A DNA stretch of 20,434 nt from CBDUBS01 sp965365445 (GTDB taxonomy: Bacteria > Bacteroidota > Rhodothermia > Rhodothermales > DASSAV01), in NCBI GenBank assembly GCA_965365445.1, contig CBDUBS010000055.1:1-20434 (forward strand), given 5' to 3'. A program made the translations under genes and the position numbers. Shown here one piece after another: positions 7,552 to 15,689 of the stretch (positions within the stretch are counted from its first letter, which is position 1; each line of letters starts with the position of its first letter). Below the pieces are notes generated by a model, which was not told the origin of the DNA, made no database searches, and was given only the letters and a program-made list of their open reading frames with translations.

Positions 7552-7763
7552 TTCGGTAGGGTCGCTTGATGTATTCCCCGCTGGTATGAAGGGAAATGGT
7601 AAGCAATCCACACCGGAATCAGCGCCGCAGAAACATACCGTCACGGAATTCTTACACCGGAAACGGCCCTACGTGGCGTGTGCAACCTCCGAGAACCGAC
7701 CGTATATTCCGTCGTCCTTCCGCTCCCTAGTCAACCGAAGCAAAGCACACCCCTCTCGGCAAA
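7552..7763. promoter_or_regulatory. Divergent promoter region, SPW/VKOR gene and yraN
   Basis: This 212 bp non-coding region must hold promoters for both flanking genes. The 9-mer ACACCGGAA occurs directly repeated at 7610-7618 and 7654-7662, 44 bp apart, with a related TCACGGAAT between them. I could not place -10/-35 or Bacteroidota -7/-33 boxes with confidence. Confidence 0.4.
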
Positions 7764-8144
7764 ATGACCACGAAAGCAACCGGCGATCGCGGCGAGCGGC
7801 TGGCCGAAACGTATCTGGAGGGACTCGGTTACCGTATTCTGGAGCGAAATTACCGATTCCGGCACGCCGAGATCGATCTGGTTTGCTTCGAGCCGGCCCC
7901 GAAATACGAAGACGGAGGCGAAATCGTATTCGTAGAGGTCAAAACGCGGCTCGGAAGGGGGTTTGGCCGCCCGGAGGAAGCGGTCACCGAGGCCAAACAG
8001 CGCCAGATCGTACTGGCCGCCGACGCTTACCTGCACGAAAGACGGCTCGAACTGAGCCTGTGCCGCTTCGACGTGGTGGCGGTCACGTTGCAGGAAGGGC
8101 GTCCGGAGATCGAGCACTTCCGCCACGCCTTCCGTGTTTTCTGA
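7764..8144 (+). CDS. yraN: YraN family (UPF0102) endonuclease-like protein
   Basis: This 126 aa protein has the full YraN pattern: GDRGERLAETYLEGLGYRILERNYR, then HAEIDLV, then IVFVEVKTR, then AKQRQIVLAADAYL and CRFDVVAV. The E-x-D and E-V-K residues form the restriction-endonuclease-like (PD-ExK) catalytic set of the Holliday-junction-resolvase-like fold. Length is typical for the family. The biological role is not settled. There is no Shine-Dalgarno before ATG 7764. It is convergent with the secreted CarboxypepD_reg-like protein, with 4 nt between the stops. Confidence 0.93.
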   Translation: MTTKATGDRGERLAETYLEGLGYRILERNYRFRHAEIDLVCFEPAPKYEDGGEIVFVEVKTRLGRGFGRPEEAVTEAKQRQIVLAADAYLHERRLELSLCRFDVVAVTLQEGRPEIEHFRHAFRVF

Positions 8145-8148
8145 AGGG

Positions 8149-9300
8149 TCAACGGGGGCGGTATTCCTTCGGCACCTCGTCGGCCACGCGCTCGAACGCA
8201 AGATAACCCATAAAGGTAACCCCGTACGGGTCTGCGATGTCGCCCTTGTAGTCCAGGATGGTAGGCCCCTTTTCGAGCTGAATCCAGGACGTCTGGTACC
8301 GATCCTTGTTCGGCTTGATGGCCGCGTTGCCCGATTTACGGAGCCAATCGTTGTACGATGGGTCCTCGTACTCCCCGAGGTACATGATTTCGACCGCGCC
8401 GTGAAAATCCAGGGTTTTCTCGTTGGGGTTGGCTCCATCGGAAAAGATCTCCTCCGGCTTGACCGGGAAGCGCATTTGCCGGTTGGATCGGCCTCCCGCC
8501 ATCGGAGCGGCCGCCACGTTGTCGGAGGCCATCATCGAGGGACGGCTGAATATCTTGAATCCCTGCTCGTCCAGCCGCCCGGCCAGCAGGGCCAGCGCAA
8601 AGTGCCGGAACGACCCCATGAAGGCATTCTTCCGGTTCTCGCGCCACATAGCTTCCTGCTGCGGGCTATCCGCTGTCATCTCTTCGAATAGCGGCTCGCC
8701 GTCGTACCAGGTGCGGTTGGGCGTCGCGCCGAACTCCTTCAGGAAGTACTGGATGCGGTACCCGAGCGTCTCGTTTTCGATGATGAGCGTCTCGGAAGCC
8801 TTCGCCACGAACCGGCCGACCTTATCCTCGAAATCCAGCACCTCCGGGTTGAGTATCTTCACACCCAGCGCGCTCGGCGTCTCCCCGATGAACAGCCGAA
8901 CGAACTTCTCGTACCGTTCCTGCCAGCGCTTGTCTTTCTTAGCTTCCACGACCACCTCGCCTCCCAGTTCGATGACGGCGGGTTTCAACCGGAAGTCGAA
9001 TTGCTGCTCGCCCCCTTCCCGGAGCAGTACATCCTTTGCTATCGAGGTGTAACCGACTGTGGTGACGTAAAGCCGGTGAGCGCCGAGCGGCACTGCGTCA
9101 AGCCGGTATCGGCCCGCGTTATCGGTCGTCGTACCCATCATGGAGTTGGCGATGAACACGTGCGCCCCCGCCAGAGGCTCCCCCGTACTGTCGCTGACGA
9201 CGCTGCCGTACAGGAAAGTATACCGGTTGTCCTGCGCCGAAGCCGAATCAACGAAAAGGAAAAGGGTAAACAGAACCGGAAGAAGCCGCAACGCTTTCAT
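8149..9300 (-). CDS. Secreted protein with CarboxypepD_reg-like domain and unknown C-terminal region
   Basis: The protein is 383 aa. Residues 1-22 form a signal peptide ending at A-S-A-Q. Residues about 28-106 are a carboxypeptidase regulatory-like beta-sandwich (YGSVVSDSTGEPLAGAHVFI, then TTDNAGRYRLDAVPLGAHRL, then VGYTS), a domain common in Bacteroidota surface proteins and TonB-dependent receptors. The remaining 275 residues contain no TonB barrel and no C-terminal sorting domain that I can recognise; the YRIQYFLKEF and YDGEPLFEEM stretches are reminiscent of periplasmic DUF families of this phylum. Likely location is periplasm or outer-membrane surface. It lies 96 nt downstream of the acyl-CoA synthetase gene, with an AT-rich spacer that could hold its own promoter. 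Confidence 0.85.
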   Translation of the reverse strand: MKALRLLPVLFTLFLFVDSASAQDNRYTFLYGSVVSDSTGEPLAGAHVFIANSMMGTTTDNAGRYRLDAVPLGAHRLYVTTVGYTSIAKDVLLREGGEQQFDFRLKPAVIELGGEVVVEAKKDKRWQERYEKFVRLFIGETPSALGVKILNPEVLDFEDKVGRFVAKASETLIIENETLGYRIQYFLKEFGATPNRTWYDGEPLFEEMTADSPQQEAMWRENRKNAFMGSFRHFALALLAGRLDEQGFKIFSRPSMMASDNVAAAPMAGGRSNRQMRFPVKPEEIFSDGANPNEKTLDFHGAVEIMYLGEYEDPSYNDWLRKSGNAAIKPNKDRYQTSWIQLEKGPTILDYKGDIADPYGVTFMGYLAFERVADEVPKEYRPR

Positions 9301-9396
9301 AAACGACAGGGAGTTACTGGAAAAGCCGGTTTAAGGCAAAGCATTTAAAATACAACAAGGATCGGGCCATTTGCCTTCGAAGGGATGCGGATCGGT
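9301..9396 (-). promoter_or_regulatory. AT-rich spacer, possible promoter of the secreted-protein gene
   Basis: Between two minus-strand genes lies a short AT-rich stretch (about 9335-9360) that reads TTGTTGTATTTTAAATGC on the minus strand. It is the most promoter-like composition in the neighbourhood, but I could not fit a clear consensus. No Shine-Dalgarno precedes ATG 9300. Confidence 0.3.
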
Positions 9397-11352
9397 TTAC
9401 CGGGCTGTCCGAATGGCATCCAGCGTGGAGGGGTCCTCCAGGCTGGAGGTGTCGCCCGCTTCCAGGCCGAGGTATGCGGATCGGATGAGGCGCCGCATGA
9501 CTTTCGCGTTGCGTGTTTTGGGCAGCGCCGTGGTGAATCGGATGGATTGCGGCCGCAACGCTTTCCCCAAACCGGCATCCAGGGCCTGCAAGAGGTTTTC
9601 CCGTAGCCGTTCGTCCCCCGGCGCGCCTGCGGCCGGAACGACGAACACGACGACCGCCTCACCCTTTATTTCATCGGGCACCCCCACGGCGGCGCATTCG
9701 GCTACCCCCGCCACGGCGTTACAAACGGCCTCGAATTCGGCCGGGCCTACCCGCTTGCCTGCGACGTTCACGGTATCGTCGGAGCGGCCGAGGATGTACC
9801 AGAGACCGTCCCGATCGACGGCGGCAAAGTCGCCGTGAACCCATACCCCCTCGTGCCGCTTCCAGTACGCATCGAGGTACCGCTCCGGCGCGTTCCAGAA
9901 ACCCCGAGTCATCCCGATCCAGGGGCTTCGGATAACCAGTTCCCCGACCTCCCCCCGCACCGGCCGGCCCTGCGTATCCACAACGTCGGCATCCATACCC
10001 GGAACCGGCCCGGAGAAGGCGCAGGGCTTGAGCGGTCGGAGGAAGTTGCCGCACACGATACCCCCGCTGATTTCGGTGCCTCCCGAGTAATTCAGGATCG
10101 GTTTTTTCCCGCCGAGCGCCGTGTGGAGCAGCCACGTCCACGATTCAGGATCCCACGGACTGCCGGTAGAGCCTATGGCCCGGAGCGTAGAAATGTCGTG
10201 GGCACGCACCGGCCCATCGCCGTGAAGCTTCAGGGCGCGAACCAGCGACGGCGACACCCCGAGCAGCGTTATCCGATGCCGCTCCACGAGCGACCAGACG
10301 CGGTCCGGGCCGGGGTAATCGGGAGCGCCGTCGTACAGCACCATCGCCGCCCCGATGAGGAGGGTCCCGAACACCAGCCACGGACCCATCATCCAGCCCA
10401 TATCCGTCATCCAGTATACCCGGTTCCCCGGCCGCACGTCCATGCACTGAAACATGTCCTGCGCCGCTTTCACCGGGAAGCCGCAATGGGTATGTACCGC
10501 CCCCTTCGGAGCGCCGGTGGTTCCGCTGGTATACAACAACATCATCACCTCATCGGCGGCGCTCCGGTAGGTTTCGGCTTCCTCCGGTGCGCCGGGCACG
10601 ACATCGTGCCACCACACGTCGCGGGATGCATTCCACGGCGTTTCTTCTTCACCGTAGCGGACCACCAGCACCCGCTTGACCGATGACACGGCAGCAAGCG
10701 CCTCATCGGCGACTCGTTTCATAGGGATGAGGCGGTCCCTGCGCCGAAAAGCGTCGGCCGTAACGAGGTATCCGGCCCCGGCGTCGTTCAGCCGGGCCGC
10801 CACCGCGCCCGCCCCGAACCCGCTGAACAGCGGCAGGGCTACCGCTCCGATTTTAACGACGGCCAGCAGCGCAACGACCAGTTCGGACGTCATGGGCATA
10901 AAAAGCCCCACGCGCTCGCCGGGCGATACCCCCAGCGAACGCAAGGCATGGGCGCACCGATTCACTTCCCGGTGCAACGCTCCATACGTTAGCTCTTTCA
11001 CCGCGCCGTTTTCCCCTTCCCACACGAGCGCCGTCCGGTTTTCCCGCTCGCTGCCGCGGTATTTATCCAGCAGGTTATGAACGATGTTCATTTGCCCACC
11101 CGGGCACCACCGGGGAAAGGCCGGGCCATCGGACAGGTCCACGACCCGATGGTATGGCTCATAAAACCGGATATCGAGTTCGTCCAGGACGGCGCCCCAG
11201 AACCATTCAATATCCTGCGTGGAACGGCGCTGCAAATCTTCGAGCGAGGAGAGCCCGTGCCGATCCATGAAGCGCTTCAGGTTGCTCGCCTCGGCCCACG
11301 CGGGGTCGGGCCGCCACGCTACGTCCTGATCGAACGGAAAGGATGCCGCCAT
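9397..11352 (-). CDS. AMP-forming acyl-CoA synthetase, acetyl/acetoacetyl-CoA synthetase-like
   Basis: This 651 aa ANL-superfamily ligase activates an acid to acyl-AMP and then acyl-CoA. Visible motifs are the P-loop LLYTSGTTGAPKG (272-284), the adenine/carboxylate motif NYSGGTE (421-427), the hinge region GRSDDTVNVAGKR (522-534), and the C-terminal catalytic lysine in PKTRNAKVMRR (K617). The N-terminal region (NLKRFMDRHGL, then WFWGAVLDELDIRFYEPY) and the total length match acetoacetyl-CoA synthetase and acetyl/propionyl-CoA synthetase relatives. It has NYSGGTE where acetyl-CoA synthetase has DTWWQTE, so acetate is not an obvious substrate. ATG 11350-11352 is chosen over an in-frame GTG 11 codons upstream because GGAGG lies 6 nt before it. 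It is downstream of radA on the same strand, after a 210 nt gap. Confidence 0.9.
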   Translation of the reverse strand: MAASFPFDQDVAWRPDPAWAEASNLKRFMDRHGLSSLEDLQRRSTQDIEWFWGAVLDELDIRFYEPYHRVVDLSDGPAFPRWCPGGQMNIVHNLLDKYRGSERENRTALVWEGENGAVKELTYGALHREVNRCAHALRSLGVSPGERVGLFMPMTSELVVALLAVVKIGAVALPLFSGFGAGAVAARLNDAGAGYLVTADAFRRRDRLIPMKRVADEALAAVSSVKRVLVVRYGEEETPWNASRDVWWHDVVPGAPEEAETYRSAADEVMMLLYTSGTTGAPKGAVHTHCGFPVKAAQDMFQCMDVRPGNRVYWMTDMGWMMGPWLVFGTLLIGAAMVLYDGAPDYPGPDRVWSLVERHRITLLGVSPSLVRALKLHGDGPVRAHDISTLRAIGSTGSPWDPESWTWLLHTALGGKKPILNYSGGTEISGGIVCGNFLRPLKPCAFSGPVPGMDADVVDTQGRPVRGEVGELVIRSPWIGMTRGFWNAPERYLDAYWKRHEGVWVHGDFAAVDRDGLWYILGRSDDTVNVAGKRVGPAEFEAVCNAVAGVAECAAVGVPDEIKGEAVVVFVVPAAGAPGDERLRENLLQALDAGLGKALRPQSIRFTTALPKTRNAKVMRRLIRSAYLGLEAGDTSSLEDPSTLDAIRTAR

Positions 11353-11358
11353 TGGTTG

Positions 11359-11363
11359 CCTCC
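11359..11363 (-). promoter_or_regulatory. Ribosome binding site of the acyl-CoA synthetase gene
   Basis: GGAGG on the minus strand is 6 nt before ATG 11352. It fixes the start and argues against the upstream GTG at 11385. The surrounding CCGGAGGCAAC is the same as before the MgtC-family gene. Confidence 0.75.
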
Positions 11364-11455
11364 GGATAGAACCCTGTACGTTCACATACCCCGAGAGAGC
11401 GGCTTTTGTTTATCGCATAGAAAAATAGTAGGCGGCTCGTCTATGGATCAGGACA

Positions 11456-11485
11456 GTTGCTCCGGCAACCACATCCAGTGGATGT
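11456..11485. promoter_or_regulatory. Two adjacent inverted repeats between radA and the acyl-CoA synthetase gene
   Basis: GTTGC-TCCG-GCAAC (11456-11469) is a 5 bp stem with a tetraloop. One base later comes the perfect 15 bp palindrome ACATCCA-G-TGGATGT (11471-11485). No T-run follows on either strand, so they are not a standard intrinsic terminator. The second is a good operator candidate; both could also fold in the RNA. The rest of the 210 nt spacer (11353-11562) shows no coding potential. Confidence 0.5.
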
Positions 11486-11562
11486 CGCCGATGCGTCGCC
11501 GGCTGATGGCGTGTTGTATGGTAGGGTGGAATTAACATGTTAGCCGTTTATTCCCCCCGCAG

Positions 11563-12927
11563 CTACAGCACCAGGTCCAGAGCTTCGTGGAGACTGCGTG
11601 CGCCGTTGACCTCCATACCGGAAGGGACTTTCAGACCCGTCAGGTTGTTGTGCGGCACGATGGCCGTGGTAAAGCCCAGTCGTGCGGCTTCGCGCAGCCG
11701 GGGCTCGAGCCGGCTGACGGTGCGCAACTCCCCCGCCAGACCCACTTCTCCGATGAGGACGGCGCCGGTATCGGTCGGTACGTCCCGAAAGGACGACGCT
11801 ACCGCGGCGACCACGCCCAGATCGACGGCAGGTTCTTCCAGCCGGACGCCGCCGGCCACGTTCACGAACACGTCGTGGGCGGAGAGCCGCAGCCCTTCCC
11901 GTTTCTCCAGCACGGCCAGCAACATTTGCAGGCGGCGGTAATCGAACCCTGTTGCCGTTCGCTGGGGGGTGGCATACGAAGTAGGCGTCACGAGCGCCTG
12001 AATCTCGACCAGTATGGGCCGGGTGCCTTCCAGCGAGCATACGACGGCGGAACCGCCGGTCCCGAAGCTGCGCTCGGAGAGAAATATTTCACTCGGGTTG
12101 TCCACCTGCCTCAACCCGTCATCCCGCATTTCAAATACGCCGATCTCGTTGGTAGATCCGTACCGGTTTTTCACCGCCCGGAGTATTCGGTAGGCATGAT
12201 GCCGCTCCCCCTCGAAGTAGAGTACCGTATCGACCATGTGCTCCAGGACGCGCGGCCCGGCTATGGAGCCCTCCTTGGTAACGTGGCCCACGAGAAACGT
12301 CGGGAAGTGCATACTCTTGGTCAGGTACAGCAGGGCCGAAGCCGACTCACGCACCTGGCTTACCGATCCGGGCGCCGAAGAAAGGTCCGGGCGAAACACC
12401 GTCTGAATCGAATCCACTACCATCACATCGGGGGCCACATCCTGGGCAGCGGCGATGATGTCCTCGATGTTGGTTTCGGCGAGCAGCAGGAAGTTCTCCG
12501 ACGTGACTCCCAGCCGCCCGGCGCGCACCTTGACCTGCCGTGCCGACTCCTCGCCCGTTACGTACAGCACCCGGCGATCCGGCAGGTATTTACCCAGCTC
12601 GGTCATGAGGGTGCTTTTGCCGATGCCGGGGTCCCCCGCGAGCAGGTTGAGCGAGCCCTGCATGAGCCCGCCCCCCACTACCCGGTCGAACTCGGCTACG
12701 CCGGTCATGAGGCGCACCTCGCCGCCCGGCTCCACTTCGGAAAGCGTAACGGGGCGTGAGAGGCCGGAGGCGCCGGAGAGCCTGGCCCCATGCGTCCCGC
12801 CTACCTGTTTCGCCACAGGCTCCTCATCGAACGCCTCCCACGTTTCACACGAAGGACAGCGCCCCATCCACTGGGCGGAAGCATACCCGCAGTGGCGGCA
12901 TACGAAACGGCTTTTTGCTCTGGCCAT
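11563..12927 (-). CDS. radA: DNA repair protein RadA (Sms)
   Basis: This 454 aa RecA-like helicase promotes branch migration and processing of recombination intermediates. Visible features are a C4 zinc finger (C10, C13, C24, C27), Walker A GDPGIGKS (98-105), Walker B VMVVDS (168-173), the RadA signature KNRYG (253-257), and a C-terminal Lon-protease-like domain (about 285-454, including DVFVNVAGGVRLEEPAVDLG) that lacks protease activity in this family. Length is typical. ATG 12925-12927 gives the standard MARAKSRFVCRHCG start; a TTG 10 codons upstream was rejected. No Shine-Dalgarno is visible. It is divergent from mlaE. Confidence 0.97.
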   Translation of the reverse strand: MARAKSRFVCRHCGYASAQWMGRCPSCETWEAFDEEPVAKQVGGTHGARLSGASGLSRPVTLSEVEPGGEVRLMTGVAEFDRVVGGGLMQGSLNLLAGDPGIGKSTLMTELGKYLPDRRVLYVTGEESARQVKVRAGRLGVTSENFLLLAETNIEDIIAAAQDVAPDVMVVDSIQTVFRPDLSSAPGSVSQVRESASALLYLTKSMHFPTFLVGHVTKEGSIAGPRVLEHMVDTVLYFEGERHHAYRILRAVKNRYGSTNEIGVFEMRDDGLRQVDNPSEIFLSERSFGTGGSAVVCSLEGTRPILVEIQALVTPTSYATPQRTATGFDYRRLQMLLAVLEKREGLRLSAHDVFVNVAGGVRLEEPAVDLGVVAAVASSFRDVPTDTGAVLIGEVGLAGELRTVSRLEPRLREAARLGFTTAIVPHNNLTGLKVPSGMEVNGARSLHEALDLVL

Positions 12928-13140
12928 AGCAATCGGTTCGGCGTTTGATAACCACAAGATACATCGCGAGCCTGTCAGCGGTACGTCACAGGGGCCGGTA
13001 TGCCGTTCCGGCCACCCGACTACATACCGGGTCCCGGTAAAATCGAGGCTTTTTCAGGGGGAGCGCATCAAAAGTCGGCAGATTGCGTTCACTGTGTCGT
13101 TTATCGGACGGAAAAGCCTCAGCCACGATCGTCCCCATCC
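12928..13140. promoter_or_regulatory. Divergent promoter region, radA and mlaE
   Basis: This 213 bp region has three inverted repeats. GGCCGG and CCGGCC pair across 9 nt (12993-13013). A perfect 15 bp palindrome TACCGGG-T-CCCGGTA lies at 13025-13039. GAGGCTTTT (13045-13053) and AAAAGCCTC (13112-13120) are 9 bp arms separated by 58 nt, so a leader RNA could fold into a long stem ending about 20 nt before mlaE. An in-frame extension of mlaE to 13000 crosses this region but has no family support. Confidence 0.45.
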
Positions 13141-13899
13141 ATGCCCGATCTCCATCTCCTGCTCCGGCCGTTTTTTTCGCTCGGCCGGTACTCGCTGTTG
13201 CTGTCCCAGGCATTTATCTCGTTGGGCGAGTTCAAAACGTACCGCAAGAACCTCACCGAACAGATGATACGGATCGGGATCGATTCCATCCCGATCATCG
13301 CCTTATCGGCGGCATTCTCCGGGGCGGTAACGACCGTACAGACCGCCTATCAGCTCGTCTCGCCGCTCATCCCGAAATCCATCATCGGGTCCATCGTGGC
13401 CCCGTCGATGATCCTGGAACTGGGCGTCGTGGTGCCGGCTTTCATCCTGGCCGGACGGGTAGGGGCGCGCATTGCAGCCGAACTGGGCACCATGCGCGTA
13501 TCCGAGCAGATCGACGCGCTGGAGGCGATGGGTCTGAATTCCGTCAGCTACCTCGTCGTGCCGCGGGTGCTGGCCGGACTGGTGATGTTTCCGGTGCTGT
13601 ACATCGTGGCCTGCTTCGTCGGCATCGGCGGGGGCGTGCTGGTAGCCGAACTGGGCGGTTTCCTTTCGGCGGGCGAGTTCATGCAGGGGGCCAGAGAGTT
13701 TTTCCGACCCTTCGACGCCGTGTTCGGCATCATCAAAGCCGTCGTATTCGGATTCATCATTACCACCATTGCGGCCTTCAAAGGGTACTATACCCGGGGA
13801 GGAGCCGAAGGAGTGGGCCGCAGCACCACCGAGGCCGCCGTAACGAGTTGTGTTTTCATCCTGCTCGGCGACCTTCTACTGGCCATGTTGCTTCTGTAA
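13141..13899 (+). CDS. mlaE: Lipid ABC transporter permease MlaE
   Basis: This 252 aa permease belongs to an MCE-type lipid transporter. It shows the MlaE pattern: an amphipathic N-terminal helix, then the helix IPIIALSAAFSGAVTTVQTAYQL, the block PSMILELGVVVPAFILAGRVGA, the coupling-helix segment ELGTMRVSEQIDALEAMGLN with the E-Q-I-D-A-L motif, then VPRVLAGLVMFPVL and three further membrane segments. ATG 13141 gives the family length; the frame is open 47 codons further up but that part is not conserved. It is the first gene of a tight set, with mlaF 3 nt downstream. In the transporter it forms the membrane channel that moves phospholipid between inner membrane and the MCE ring. Confidence 0.94.
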   Translation: MPDLHLLLRPFFSLGRYSLLLSQAFISLGEFKTYRKNLTEQMIRIGIDSIPIIALSAAFSGAVTTVQTAYQLVSPLIPKSIIGSIVAPSMILELGVVVPAFILAGRVGARIAAELGTMRVSEQIDALEAMGLNSVSYLVVPRVLAGLVMFPVLYIVACFVGIGGGVLVAELGGFLSAGEFMQGAREFFRPFDAVFGIIKAVVFGFIITTIAAFKGYYTRGGAEGVGRSTTEAAVTSCVFILLGDLLLAMLLL

Positions 13900-13902
13900 C
13901 GC

Positions 13903-14658
13903 ATGATCGAGATCAAAAACATCACCAAGAGCTTCGATGAGCGCATCGTATTGCAGGACGTATCGCTGACCATCGAGGAAGGAGAGACGCACGCCATCAT
14001 CGGCCGGTCTGGGTCGGGCAAAAGCGTGTTGATGAAGCACATCATCGGGCTGCTGAAACCGGACTCCGGGCAGGTGCTCGTGGACAACGTGGACATCAAT
14101 ACCGTTCCCTACGGTGAGCTGCGGACCGTCCGCCAGCAGTTCGGCGTGCTCTTTCAGGGCGGCGCTTTGTTCGACTCCATGACGGCGTTCGACAACGTAG
14201 CGTTTCCGCTGCGAACGTTTACCGATCTCGGTGAAAAGGAACTCCGCGAGCGGGCGCAGGAGTGCCTGGAACTCGTCCGGCTGGACGACATCGGGTCGAA
14301 ACGACCGAGCGAACTATCCGGAGGGATGCAGAAACGCGTGGCGCTGGCCAGAGCCATTGCCCTCCGGCCCCGGTACGTCATCTACGACGAGCCGACGAGC
14401 GGCCTGGATCCGGAGACGTCCAACCGCATCGACGAGTTGATCCGGTCGCTGGCCGACCAGCTGAACATCACGAGTATCGTGGTCACACACGACATGCACT
14501 CCGTGCTGTCCATAGCGGACCGGGCTTCGTTCGTGCACGAAGGCCGCCTTCGGTGGATCGGGACGATACCCGAATTGCACGCGAGCAACGACGAGGTCCT
14601 GCTGGACTTCGTAAAGGCCAATGAATACCAGATCGGCAACGCCGGAGCCACTGCCTGA
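13903..14658 (+). CDS. mlaF: Lipid ABC transporter ATPase MlaF
   Basis: This 251 aa ATPase drives MlaE. Walker A GRSGSGKS (34-41), the Q-loop with the MlaF-type FQGGALFDSM (84-93), the signature LSGGMQKR (138-145), Walker B YVIYDEP (158-164), the D-loop SGLDP and the switch histidine H196 are all present. The FQGGALFDSMT wording is characteristic of Mla ATPases rather than importers of small solutes. It follows mlaE by 3 nt and precedes mlaD by 77 nt. No Shine-Dalgarno is visible. Confidence 0.95.
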   Translation: MIEIKNITKSFDERIVLQDVSLTIEEGETHAIIGRSGSGKSVLMKHIIGLLKPDSGQVLVDNVDINTVPYGELRTVRQQFGVLFQGGALFDSMTAFDNVAFPLRTFTDLGEKELRERAQECLELVRLDDIGSKRPSELSGGMQKRVALARAIALRPRYVIYDEPTSGLDPETSNRIDELIRSLADQLNITSIVVTHDMHSVLSIADRASFVHEGRLRWIGTIPELHASNDEVLLDFVKANEYQIGNAGATA

Positions 14659-14735
14659 AGCGCCCCGGCGGTAACGATCCGGCTATCGTAATATCCCCTT
14701 CCCCGTCACAACCGCACCCTTTCTTACATTTCGGC

Positions 14736-15689
14736 ATGAAATTCAGCAAAGAGCTCAAAGTCGGCTTTACCATCGTGCTGGCCCTCATCCTGTTCATCTT
14801 CGGGGTGCGGTACATGCAGGACATCCCCATTTTCAGCGGCACGTTCGAGTTGTATTCGAATTTTCCTGATGCCGGCGGGCTGCTCACGGGAAATCCGGTC
14901 CGGGTTAATGGGGTGGATGTCGGGAAGGTGGAAAGCGTCCGACTGGACCCCGTAACCCGGCTGGTACAGGTGCGGTACCACGTCGATACGGAATTGTGCG
15001 TACCCCGGGGATCGTACGCCGTGATCGACGGTATTGCGGCCCTGCAGAATCTGTACCTGCGCCTGGAAATCCAGGGCGCAGAAACCGACTGCGTGGAAGA
15101 AGGATCGCTGATTCCGGGGCAGGAGGAAAAAGGGTTGAGTTCCCTCCTGGGCGAAGCGCCGGCGTACGTCCAGCGGGCCGACAGCATCCTGCTATCGACG
15201 CAGCAGGCGCTGACCGGCGCCAACCGTGTATTCGAGGGAGCGGACGTACTGATCAACGGGGCGAACGTGGATCTGCGCCAGACGCTGGGGCAGTTTCGGG
15301 AGACGGCCGCCTCGCTGGACCGCGTGATCCGGGGGCAGGAACAACGCCTCGGGGCGGTCATGGCCAACATCGATACGATCACGGCCGACGTGAGCCGCTT
15401 CAGCCGGAAAGGCAGCATCGACTCCGTTGCCGTGGCCATCGAAAACCTGAACCGGCTGTTACGACGCCTCGAGACGGATACGCAGGCCCTCGGACGCTCC
15501 GTGGGTGTGGTGGACTCGCTCGTGGCCGGCATCGGCGAGGGACGCGGAAACCTGGGCATGCTCCTCTCCGATTCAACCCTGTACGGCCGTATCGACACGT
15601 CGCTCTCCAACATCAACGCCATCCTGGAGGATTTCAAGCGTAACCCGGGCAAATACCTCCGCCACGTAGACATCATCGACGTTTTCTGA
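14736..15689 (+). CDS. mlaD: MCE-domain lipid transport protein MlaD
   Basis: This 317 aa protein is anchored by one N-terminal helix (about 10-27, FTIVLALILFIFGVRYM) with the MCE domain following (about 36-116, YSNFPDAGGLLTGNPVRVNGVDVGKVESVRLD). The domain forms the hexameric ring through which lipids pass. The long C-terminal part (about 140-310) is helical and coiled-coil-like, so the protein is longer than E. coli MlaD (about 180 aa) and closer to MCE proteins of plants and Bacteroidota. The stop overlaps the start of the HD gene as TGATG, suggesting translational coupling. No MlaC or MlaB is seen in the window. Confidence 0.92.
   Translation: MKFSKELKVGFTIVLALILFIFGVRYMQDIPIFSGTFELYSNFPDAGGLLTGNPVRVNGVDVGKVESVRLDPVTRLVQVRYHVDTELCVPRGSYAVIDGIAALQNLYLRLEIQGAETDCVEEGSLIPGQEEKGLSSLLGEAPAYVQRADSILLSTQQALTGANRVFEGADVLINGANVDLRQTLGQFRETAASLDRVIRGQEQRLGAVMANIDTITADVSRFSRKGSIDSVAVAIENLNRLLRRLETDTQALGRSVGVVDSLVAGIGEGRGNLGMLLSDSTLYGRIDTSLSNINAILEDFKRNPGKYLRHVDIIDVF

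Noticed and set aside
6253..7569. Plus-strand open frame of 438 codons opposite the SPW/VKOR gene
   Set aside because: The translation is His, Arg and Pro rich without domains, and the opposite strand encodes a coherent membrane protein.
7552..7644. N-terminal extension of the SPW/VKOR gene from a GTG at 7644
   Set aside because: The extra 31 residues are cysteine-containing and atypical; the ATG at 7551 begins the His-rich tail and leaves a normal divergent promoter region.
11587..12759. Plus-strand open frame of 390 codons opposite radA
   Set aside because: It is antisense to radA, whose motifs are complete.
13000..13140. N-terminal extension of mlaE
   Set aside because: The added 47 residues match nothing in MlaE and run over the palindromes; ATG 13141 gives the family length.
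14725..14735. TACATTTCG just before mlaD resembling a Bacteroidota -7 box (TAnnTTTG)
   Set aside because: It would place the transcription start at about the start codon, and no -33 box was found at the right distance; mlaD is more simply read from the mlaE promoter.
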